Positions 54,005-60,961 of a stretch of DNA of 64,000 bases are shown here, piece by piece. The position numbers and the translations under genes are program-made. Each line of letters opens with the position of its first letter. The stretch's first letter is position 1. The notes under the pieces are model-generated. The model saw nothing but the letters and a program-made list of their open reading frames with translations. It was not told the origin of the DNA and did no database searches. Origin of the DNA: Flavobacterium sp. DG2-3 (GTDB taxonomy: Bacteria; Bacteroidota; Bacteroidia; Flavobacteriales; Flavobacteriaceae); contig NZ_JAVAMB010000002.1 of assembly GCF_030730925.1 (NCBI RefSeq), forward strand, positions 186,001-250,000, in the 5' to 3' direction.

Positions 54005-54342
54005 TTTTATAGTTTTTAATGGTTAACTATTATTAAGATTTTACTTTCTTAAAATGGTTGCGTCGTAATTTTCAAATTAATGATAAGTTAACATTCAACC
54101 ACTTGAAAACGACAATTCATTTTCAAATTTCCCAATTAAAATCTATCTTCGCTTTTCTAAAGAAAAAAGAGAATAGAATAAAGAAAATAGAGCTAAACTT
54201 TGTATTTATTCTTTTTTCTTGGCTCTAAAAAATAAAATTCCAATTAAATAAATTCCAAATTCCAATTGTCATCCTGAGCGTCCCGATGCTTCGGGAGAAG
54301 GACCAAATCTAAAATCAGCAATCTAAAATCTAAAATAATTAA
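54005..54342. other. Repeat-rich gap before recG
   Basis: 338 bases without a gene. It contains purine-rich AAGAAAAAAGAGAATAGAAT words, a 30-bp repeat at 54251-54280, a hairpin TCCCGA-TGCT-TCGGGA (54281-54296) and ATCTAAAATC words just before the recG ATG. Confidence 0.6.
54251..54296. repeat. 30-bp repeat (partner 57817-57846) joined to a hairpin
   Basis: 54251-54280 (AATTCCAAATTCCAATTGTC then ATCCTGAGCG) is the inverse of 57817-57846 with one mismatch in 30. Next to it is the hairpin TCCCGATGCTTCGGGA. The sequence CATCCTGAGCG resembles a widespread bacterial REP-like motif. Confidence 0.75.
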
Positions 54343-56451
54343 ATGTCTAATAATCTTCTTGAAACTCCAATTGAATACCTAAAAGGTGTTGGTCCGAGCC
54401 GTGGCCAGCTGCTTCGCAAGGAATTGGGTATTCATAAATACGGAGATTTAGTTAATCTTTTTCCGAATCGATATATTGACAGGACGCGTTATTACAAGAT
54501 TAATGAGTTGCAGAATACAGGTTCTGAAGTTCAGATTATTGGAAAAATAATCAACATCAAAACGGTTGAATTTGCCAAAAACAAAAAACGTCTTGTGGCA
54601 AGTTTTGTTGATGATACAGGACAAATTGACTTAAACTGGTTTCAAGGACATAAATGGATTCGTGAAAGTTTAAAACTGAATGAACCTTTGGTAATTTTTG
54701 GAAAATGTTCTCTTTACGGAAGCCAATTCAGTATGGCGCATCCCGAAATTGAACTGTTGAGCGAACACGAAAGAAGTTTGCGTTCGGCTATGCAGCCTGT
54801 TTATCCTTCGACAGAAGCTTTGGCTAATAAAGGGATTTCAAATCGGACCATTAATAAAATGATGGAGCAGCTTTTCCTAGAAACTCAGGCGCTATTTACA
54901 GAAACTTTTCCGCCGTTTTTAATTGAAGAACTGAAACTAATTCCGAAACGCGCCGCATTATTCAATATCCATTTTCCGAAAAGCGCTGAGATTTTAGCGA
55001 AAGCGCAATTTAGATTGAAATTTGAAGAATTGTTTTTTATTCAGTTGCAATTAATTACAAAGAATCTCATTCGAAAACATAAAATAAAAGGGCATCCATT
55101 TGACAAAGTGGGCGAACTTTTTAATGAATTTTATAAAAATCATCTGCCTTTTGATTTAACTAATGCTCAAAAAAGAGTAATTAAAGAAATCAGGTCAGAT
55201 ATGGGAAGCAACGCCCAAATGAATCGTTTGCTGCAAGGTGACGTAGGTTCTGGAAAAACTATTGTGGCTTTTATGAGCATGCTTTTGGCTATTGACAATG
55301 GTTTTCAAGCTTGTCTGATGGCGCCTACAGAGATTTTAGCCAATCAGCATTTTCTTGGTTTATCTGAATTTGCTAAGACATTAAACATTAATATCCGAAT
55401 TTTAACAGGTTCTACTAAAACTTCTGAAAGGAAAATTATCCATGAAGAATTGGAAAGTGGCGAACTTAAAATTTTAATTGGAACTCATGCTTTGCTGGAA
55501 GATAAAGTACAGTTTCAGAATCTTGGTTTAGCTGTAATTGATGAACAACATCGTTTTGGTGTGGAGCAACGATCAAAATTGTGGAAGAAAAATGATATTC
55601 CGCCACACGTTTTGGTTATGACCGCCACTCCTATTCCGAGAACGCTTGCAATGAGTTTATACGGCGATTTGGATATTTCTGTTATTGACGAATTGCCTCC
55701 AGGAAGAAAACCGATTCAGACCGTACATCGCTATGATTCCAATCGTTTGAAAGTCTGGAAATTCCTTCGTGACGAAATTGCAAAAGGAAGACAGATTTAT
55801 ATTGTTTATCCGCTAATTCAGGAATCTGAAAAAATGGATTATAAAGATTTGATGGACGGCTACGAAAGTATTTCGCGTGATTTTCCGCTTCCTCAATATT
55901 CTATTTCTATCCTTCACGGAAAAATGAAACCAGCCGATAAAGATTCCGAAATGAAGCGTTTCTCTGAAGGAAAAACTAATATTATGGTGGCTACGACTGT
56001 AATCGAAGTTGGTGTAAATGTGCCAAACGCCAGTGTAATGATTATTGAAAGCGCCGAAAGATTTGGACTTTCGCAATTGCACCAGCTGCGCGGACGTGTT
56101 GGCCGTGGCGCTGAACAGAGTTATTGCATTTTAATGACAGGACATAAATTAAGCGCTGACAGCAAAACCAGAATGGAGACCATGGTACAAACCAACGACG
56201 GTTTTGAAATTGCAGAAGTAGACTTAAAACTTCGCGGTCCCGGAGATTTAATGGGAACACAGCAAAGTGGTGTTTTAAACCTTCAAATCGCTGATATTGT
56301 AAAAGATCGTGAAATCCTTTCTCTGGCTCGAAATTACGCCATGAAAATCCTAAAAGAAGATTCAGCGCTCCAAAAACCTGAAAACGCTATTTTAAGAATG
56401 ATTTTCATCGAAATGACCAAGAAGAAGAATATTTGGAATTATATTAGTTAA
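54343..56451 (+). CDS. recG: ATP-dependent DNA helicase RecG
   Basis: 702 residues. N-terminal wedge/OB domain (SEVQIIGKIINIKTVEFAKN and FVDDTGQIDLNWFQG), then the helicase core: GDVGSGKTIVAFMSML, VIDEQHRFGVEQRSKL, MTATPIPRTLAMSLYGDLDI, TTVIEVGVNVPNASVMIIE and the TRG-type block QLRGRVGRGAEQSYCILM with DLKLRGPGDLMGTQQSG. RecG rescues stalled forks and Holliday junctions. The stop codon is directly followed by a CTAAGNNN array. Confidence 0.96.
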   Translation: MSNNLLETPIEYLKGVGPSRGQLLRKELGIHKYGDLVNLFPNRYIDRTRYYKINELQNTGSEVQIIGKIINIKTVEFAKNKKRLVASFVDDTGQIDLNWFQGHKWIRESLKLNEPLVIFGKCSLYGSQFSMAHPEIELLSEHERSLRSAMQPVYPSTEALANKGISNRTINKMMEQLFLETQALFTETFPPFLIEELKLIPKRAALFNIHFPKSAEILAKAQFRLKFEELFFIQLQLITKNLIRKHKIKGHPFDKVGELFNEFYKNHLPFDLTNAQKRVIKEIRSDMGSNAQMNRLLQGDVGSGKTIVAFMSMLLAIDNGFQACLMAPTEILANQHFLGLSEFAKTLNINIRILTGSTKTSERKIIHEELESGELKILIGTHALLEDKVQFQNLGLAVIDEQHRFGVEQRSKLWKKNDIPPHVLVMTATPIPRTLAMSLYGDLDISVIDELPPGRKPIQTVHRYDSNRLKVWKFLRDEIAKGRQIYIVYPLIQESEKMDYKDLMDGYESISRDFPLPQYSISILHGKMKPADKDSEMKRFSEGKTNIMVATTVIEVGVNVPNASVMIIESAERFGLSQLHQLRGRVGRGAEQSYCILMTGHKLSADSKTRMETMVQTNDGFEIAEVDLKLRGPGDLMGTQQSGVLNLQIADIVKDREILSLARNYAMKILKEDSALQKPENAILRMIFIEMTKKKNIWNYIS

Positions 56452-56613
56452 AGGTGCTAAGCTACTAAGCTACTAAGCTTCTAAGCTTCTAAGGTGCTAA
56501 GTTACTAAGGTTTTTAAGCTCAAAGATTTAATTTTTAAATCTTTGGCTTTTTTTGTTTTATAAAGATACTAAGAAACTTAGAAGCTCAGCACCTTAGAAG
56601 CTTAGTAGCTTAA
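56449..56613. repeat. CTAAGNNN octamer arrays facing each other
   Basis: Seven direct units (56457-56512: CTAAGCTA twice, CTAAGCTT twice, CTAAGGTG, CTAAGTTA, CTAAGGTT), with a related TAAAGGTG at the recG stop. Five inverted units follow at 56574-56613 (AAACTTAG, AAGCTCAG, CACCTTAG, AAGCTTAG, TAGCTTAA). A terminator hairpin lies between. A third array is at 44591-44622. Confidence 0.88.
56521..56559 (+). terminator. Terminator of recG between the octamer arrays
   Basis: Perfect 10-bp stem CAAAGATTTA / TAAATCTTTG with loop ATTTT (56521-56545), followed by GGCTTTTTTTGTTTT on the plus strand. Confidence 0.85.
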
Positions 56614-56722
56614 AAAAAACTCCATTGCGTTCTAATTATATTCTGGTGATTTTAGATTTGTTGGGGGTCAAATTCAAAGGGGGCGAATATTTTTATTAGA
56701 CACAATGAAGTATTTTAGTTAG

Positions 56723-57328
56723 TTATTTCTTTTTTGGATCGTTTTTCTTTTCAAAAAGACCGCTAAACAAACCTTTATTGACTTTGTTTTTATCGTCTTT
56801 TCCAGTTGCGATTAAGTGGTCGATATATTCCATATACGTTTTCTTTCTTTCTTCTAGAAAACCTACCAGATATTCTTCAGACGCGTGCATGCCGCTAGTT
56901 TCTTCAATCTGTAAAAGTTTTTTGTACAAAGGCTCAATAAACTTCACAATAATCTCATTCGGAACTGATTTTCTAGTGCCAAAGAAACCCACAATCTCAC
57001 CATCGGCGTCTGCGATGATTTTAAAATCGGTTACAACCCAGTAATAGCGACCAGTTTTGGCCATGTTTTTTATAATAACATGAATGTTTTCGCTAGATTT
57101 AATACTGTCCCATAAGAATTTAAAAATAACCTTTGGCATATCTGGATGGCGAATTATATTATGAGGCTGACCCACAAGTTCAAATTCATCATAACCAGAA
57201 ACATCTATAAAGTCTTCATTGGCATATAATATGGTTCCTTTTTTATCGGTTTTACTCAGCAGCACTTTATTCTTATTCCAGTCTACTTCTCTGTCAGAAG
57301 GTGTTGGACGGTGTAATCTGGTATCCAT
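56723..57328 (-). CDS. PAS-domain (Aer-like) protein without output domain
   Basis: 201 residues. A PAS domain covers about 22-120: LLSKTDKKGTILYANEDFID, VSGYDEFELVGQPHNIIRHP, YYWVVTDFKIIADADGEIVGFFGTRK. That is the Aer/PAS sequence that typically holds FAD and senses redox state. The C-terminus is helical and Lys/Glu rich (EERKKTYMEYIDHLIATGK, ending KNDPKKK) with no kinase, HAMP or methyl-accepting domain. It likely signals by protein contact. It shares direction with the two following signalling-like genes. Confidence 0.85.
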   Translation of the reverse strand: MDTRLHRPTPSDREVDWNKNKVLLSKTDKKGTILYANEDFIDVSGYDEFELVGQPHNIIRHPDMPKVIFKFLWDSIKSSENIHVIIKNMAKTGRYYWVVTDFKIIADADGEIVGFFGTRKSVPNEIIVKFIEPLYKKLLQIEETSGMHASEEYLVGFLEERKKTYMEYIDHLIATGKDDKNKVNKGLFSGLFEKKNDPKKK

Positions 57329-57392
57329 AAATTTTACATTTAAATTAATTTACAATTCAATTAAGTACATAAAATGAATCCTTAAACTATTT

Positions 57393-57737
57393 TCAATTTG
57401 ACTCGATTTCTAAAACAAGCAGAATATTTCTGATTTTACGAAAAACCGTTTCCAATTCATTTTCCAGCCATTCCGGAATCTGATTGTTAACAGCAAGATT
57501 GCGATGACTTATATCGTTCATAATCTGAACTAGTTTTTTGTATTGAAAATCAAGATCGTAAACATTAGCATTATTTCTATAGCCTTTGAAAATTTCTCTC
57601 AACTCGATCTCAAATTCAGATTGAGCGCCAATTTTTTCAATTGAATTTAATGTGATGCTTTCATTCAAAAAGTCATCGATAATTTTCTTTAGATTATGCA
57701 GCGTAGGTACTGCAGTTGGCAAATCATACTTAAACAT
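57393..57737 (-). CDS. Small helical protein of unknown function
   Basis: 114 residues, all predicted helix, for example LHNLKKIIDDFLNESITLNSIEK and WLENELETVFRKIRNILLVLE. I recognise no family. It sits between the PAS gene (64 bp downstream) and the degenerate sensor gene on the same strand. The size and helical layout are compatible with a four-helix adaptor or phosphotransfer-like fold, but no phosphorylatable His motif is evident (one His in a NDISHRNLAV segment). Function not assigned. Confidence 0.65.
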   Translation of the reverse strand: MFKYDLPTAVPTLHNLKKIIDDFLNESITLNSIEKIGAQSEFEIELREIFKGYRNNANVYDLDFQYKKLVQIMNDISHRNLAVNNQIPEWLENELETVFRKIRNILLVLEIESN

Positions 57738-57816
57738 AATGGGGTTTTAAAATTAATATTGGTTTTTATTTGAGGATATTTGTTTGGGTTTCAATCGCAA
57801 TTTGGCCCTTCGACTT

Positions 57817-57846
57817 CGCTCAGGATGACAATTGGGATTTGGAATT
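57817..57846. repeat. 30-bp repeat, inverted copy of 54251-54280
   Basis: CGCTCAGGATGACAATTGGG plus ATTTGGAATT is the inverse of 54251-54280 with one mismatch. It follows CCCTTCGACTT and lies in the 123-bp gap between the small helical gene and the sensor gene. Confidence 0.75.
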
Positions 57847-57860
57847 TTTAAGTTGGAATT

Positions 57861-58715
57861 TTAATTCCTATTTGATGTCGATTTCACATGAATATCATTC
57901 ACTAAATCATCAATTTTCTTCGCGCTTTCTCTCATCATTTCAAGATACGTCAGCAATTTATCGTTGTCTGTATGCCCTTTCGAAACATCAATCAGTTTTA
58001 AAACAGAATTTACAGGCAGTTTTAAATCTAAAGTGGTTCTGTGAATAAAATCATTGTAATCTTTTGTAGCCGACATTGAGCTGTATTTTGCAGAAGCCAG
58101 TTTCATATTTTCCAATTCATATTCGTCTGAGATTTTTGAAATATGATTTTCACTATGCTCTTTAAAATAATATGCCCAATAGCCATTCATAAAAAATACG
58201 ACAGCAGCCAAAACGGTATGAATGATCAAAGTTTCCAGATCAAAATTGACTTGCGAAAAATACACCTGAAGTCCGTTGGCATCATTGTATATAAAGTTTT
58301 GCAGATAAGCCAATCCTGCGTGGTGAAGCACAACCAATAAAGTCAACGGAATTTGAAGTTTCCAGTTTTGATAAATAATCAAAATTGTGCTGGCAATGAA
58401 TACTGTAAAGTGCATTTCGAACATACCATGCATCTGATAAATATACTGCGCCATAAAAATAGCCAGAACAACAGATAAAACGTATTGGTAAAATTTGGAG
58501 TTTTTCATGAAAAACTTAGCCGAATAATATAGCAAAAGATTCAACGTTCCAACGCCGACACCAATTTCGAAAGTATCGTATTTAAAAGAAAGTCCGATAC
58601 CGAGAAGAAAATATACGGCAAGTACATAATTAATAATCGTATCTGATTTTTGTGTCATAGTAGACATAAAACTGTGCAGATAATCTTGTTCGTTTAAGCT
58701 AGCTTTTGTTTTCAT
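57861..58715 (-). CDS. Six-TM sensor with degenerate histidine-kinase dimerisation domain
   Basis: 284 residues. About six membrane helices occupy residues 25-185, including MHGMFEMHFTVFIASTILII, a block seen in sensor/chemoreceptor membrane domains. Residues about 219-276 look like a HisKA dimerisation domain: DFIHRTTLDLKLPVNSVLKL then YLEMMRESAKKIDDLVNDI. At the phosphoacceptor position the usual His is Leu229 (T-L-D-L-K-L-P for S-H-E-L-R-T-P), and there is no ATPase domain. So it cannot autophosphorylate in the usual way and may act as a decoy or scaffold, or as the input half of a split sensor with the neighbouring PAS protein. Confidence 0.75.
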   Translation of the reverse strand: MKTKASLNEQDYLHSFMSTMTQKSDTIINYVLAVYFLLGIGLSFKYDTFEIGVGVGTLNLLLYYSAKFFMKNSKFYQYVLSVVLAIFMAQYIYQMHGMFEMHFTVFIASTILIIYQNWKLQIPLTLLVVLHHAGLAYLQNFIYNDANGLQVYFSQVNFDLETLIIHTVLAAVVFFMNGYWAYYFKEHSENHISKISDEYELENMKLASAKYSSMSATKDYNDFIHRTTLDLKLPVNSVLKLIDVSKGHTDNDKLLTYLEMMRESAKKIDDLVNDIHVKSTSNRN

Positions 58716-58746
58716 AGGTCAATTAGATTTAGGTTTTTGGAAATAG

Positions 58747-59346
58747 TTATTTGGTACATTTTGGTAAAGAGCATCCGTAAGCTTTTAGAGCCAAAGCATT
58801 AAAAGACGGATTATTTTTTCTGCTCAGAAGAGAATCAATCGCCATTTGGGCATAATTGCTTTCTGCATCTGTACAATATCTGGTTTTATTGTAATTGCCT
58901 CTGTAATATAAATTGTGCGTCTGATCTAGCAAAACTGCTTGCGGAGTCGAGAAAACACCGCATTTTTTAGCCATTGCTTCATCAAAATAAACAGGGATTT
59001 TGGCGTCAAACTTTTGCTGTATTTCATCAATCGTAAAATTTTTCTCTTTGTTTAACACAACAATTTTAAAATTGATCTGATCTCCGTACTTTTTAATTAA
59101 ACCGCTTACATGTGGCACATTGAACCGCGAACAGGGACATTCGGGGTTAAAAAAATGAATAAAAACAGGTTTATTGTCAAATGCACAACACGGACCAAGT
59201 TCGATCTTCGATCCCATTGCAATGGCTTTATAATTCTTTGGCACTGGAGTCGGGAGACTGTATTGAAATTCATTTTGCCAAAATAAATAGCCAATTGCTG
59301 CAAGTAAAAATGTAAACCATAAACTGAGAAGTAATTTTTTCTTCAT
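58747..59346 (-). CDS. Membrane-anchored thioredoxin-fold protein (DUF6436-like)
   Basis: 199 residues. An N-terminal membrane helix or uncleaved signal (LLLSLWFTFLLAAIGYLFW) is followed by a thioredoxin-like domain with HFFNPECPCSRFNVPHVSGL, so the active site reads CPCS. A later FSTPQAVLLDQTHNLYYRGN is the cis-Pro region, and two more Cys pairs are near the C-terminus (YGCSLPKC). This is close to the DUF6436/redoxin group. It probably faces the periplasm and reduces a disulfide or metal-bound partner. It starts 465 bp from the RND adaptor, divergently. Confidence 0.8.
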   Translation of the reverse strand: MKKKLLLSLWFTFLLAAIGYLFWQNEFQYSLPTPVPKNYKAIAMGSKIELGPCCAFDNKPVFIHFFNPECPCSRFNVPHVSGLIKKYGDQINFKIVVLNKEKNFTIDEIQQKFDAKIPVYFDEAMAKKCGVFSTPQAVLLDQTHNLYYRGNYNKTRYCTDAESNYAQMAIDSLLSRKNNPSFNALALKAYGCSLPKCTK

Positions 59347-59694
59347 AAATCATTTTTTTATTATTCAAACAACAAAAAGAATAAACAATTGTTAATATAA
59401 CTCTCTGTAAAATTTTGTAAAAAACCAAAAAAAACAACTTCTCTTAACATATTTTAACACTAAATCCTTATAAATAAAGACTAGTACTAAAAATTTTCAC
59501 CATTTTGTTTAACATATCAATGTTACAAATAAAATCGATAAACTGCAAAAAAAATCAGACAAATTGCAAAAAAAATATTCAATCCTAGGAAAAGTCCACT
59601 CTAACACAACATTCTTTTTGATCAGTTTAACAGTTTAAATCAAAAAAATTTAACCTTTCATTAAACCTTTTTGCCTGCTTGCAGTCTAAATGCA

Positions 59695-59716
59695 AACCTT
59701 TGTACATACAAATGTT
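59695..59716. promoter_or_regulatory. Inverted repeat in the efflux-operon promoter region
   Basis: AACCTTTGTA-CA-TACAAATGTT, 10-bp arms with one mismatch, 96 bp before the adaptor ATG. The placement suits an operator for a repressor of the pump, but no regulator gene is in the window. Confidence 0.4.
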
Positions 59717-59755
59717 AAATAAAAGCTAACGCCTTCTGATTTCGCATCAAAAAGT

Positions 59756-59763
59756 TAAATTTG
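59756..59763 (+). promoter_or_regulatory. Candidate -7 box of the efflux operon
   Basis: TAAATTTG matches TAnnTTTG, 48 bp before the adaptor ATG. The remainder of the 465-base gap (59347-59811) is AT rich and shows no gene. Confidence 0.4.
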
Positions 59764-59811
59764 TAAGCTTACTAAAAACAGAAACCCAAAATAAATATTC
59801 ACCTCAATTTT

Positions 59812-60870
59812 ATGAAAGTAAAACACCTCATTTACACCCTTTTAATTGTTACAATTGGAGGCTTTATTACCTACAGAATTATTTCTAATAAAGGTAAAAA
59901 TGAAGATTCTAAAAAGTTCAATGACAAAAAATCTCCAACAACTGTTAATGGAGTCGTAATAAAAACTGCCACTTTTGACAATAATTTAGCATTATCAGGA
60001 TCAATTGAGGCAAACGAACAAGTAGAAATTCACAGTGAGGTTTCAGGAATTGTTGAAGGAATATTTTTTAGCGAAGGCAGCAATGTTACAAAAGGACAAG
60101 TACTTCTTAAAGTAAACGATATTGAACTAAAAGCACAATTAAGACAGGCTCAAACCAGAGAAGGATTGGCTGCTGAAAACGAAAGAAGAGCAAAATTACT
60201 GCTACAGAAAGAAGCTATCAGCCAAGAAGAAGCAGATGTAGCTAAGGCAGATCACGCTTCTGCACAAGCACAGACACAATTAATACGCGCACAAATCTCT
60301 AAAACTTCTGTGAGAGCGCCTTTTTCAGGAAAAATCGGTTTGCGTTCTATCTCTCCAGGAACTTATATTACCCCAACTGTTTTAGTAGCAAAATTGGTTA
60401 ATACAAGTAAATTAAAAATCACTTTTTCAATTCCAGAAAAATATGCTGCAGAAGTGCGATCTGGATCTGTAATCGATTTTAAAGTTTCTGGTTCAGACAA
60501 AACTTATAATGCCAAAATTTATGCAATAGAACCTGAAGTTGCCGTTGCGACACGTACACTTCAAATTCGTGCTCTTGCAGATAATAACGACGGAAAACTT
60601 TTCCCTGGAACTTTCGCAGATATCAAATTGCCTTTAAATATTATTAAAGATGCAATCGTAGTTCCTTCTCAGGCAATTGTGCCAATTCAAGATGGTAAAA
60701 AGGTGTTTATCGCCAATAAAGGCCAGGCAAAAGAAGTAATGGTTGATGCAACGACAAGAACAGATTCTTCAATTTTAATTTTAGCTGGATTAAAACCTGG
60801 AGATACTTTAATCACAAGTGGTGTAATGTCATTAAAAGACGAAGCGCCAATAAAAGTTAAAGTAAAATAA
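59812..60870 (+). CDS. RND efflux periplasmic adaptor (membrane fusion protein)
   Basis: 352 residues. A single N-terminal helix (HLIYTLLIVTIGGFITYRII) anchors it. Next come the biotinyl-lipoyl half-motifs (SIEANEQVEIHSEVSGIVEG, FSEGSNVTKGQVLLKV), a coiled hairpin (LRQAQTREGLAAENERRAKLL), the second lipoyl half (APFSGKIGLRSISPGTYI), then beta-barrel and membrane-proximal domains. It links an inner-membrane RND pump to a TolC-like channel. The pump gene follows after 91 bp of repeat sequence. Confidence 0.95.
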   Translation: MKVKHLIYTLLIVTIGGFITYRIISNKGKNEDSKKFNDKKSPTTVNGVVIKTATFDNNLALSGSIEANEQVEIHSEVSGIVEGIFFSEGSNVTKGQVLLKVNDIELKAQLRQAQTREGLAAENERRAKLLLQKEAISQEEADVAKADHASAQAQTQLIRAQISKTSVRAPFSGKIGLRSISPGTYITPTVLVAKLVNTSKLKITFSIPEKYAAEVRSGSVIDFKVSGSDKTYNAKIYAIEPEVAVATRTLQIRALADNNDGKLFPGTFADIKLPLNIIKDAIVVPSQAIVPIQDGKKVFIANKGQAKEVMVDATTRTDSSILILAGLKPGDTLITSGVMSLKDEAPIKVKVK

Positions 60871-60876
60871 TTGTAG

Positions 60877-60947
60877 ATTTTAGATTTTAAATTTCAGATT
60901 AACCTCTGAAATCTAAAATCAACAATCTATCCCGATAGTTATCGGGA
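60877..60947. repeat. Intergenic inverted repeats between adaptor and pump genes
   Basis: ATTTTAGATTTTAAATTTCAGA faces TCTGAAATCTAAAATC, a flavobacterial word pair also present at 46570-46620 and 54305-54335. It is followed by TCCCGATAGTTATCGGGA (60930-60947), which differs by one base from the palindrome at 18377-18394. Confidence 0.7.
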
Positions 60948-60961
60948 CTAAAATAATAATT

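Noticed and set aside
56457..56613. CRISPR-like array
   Set aside because: The repeat unit is only 8 bp, there are no spacers of regular length and no cas genes; it is an octamer repeat.
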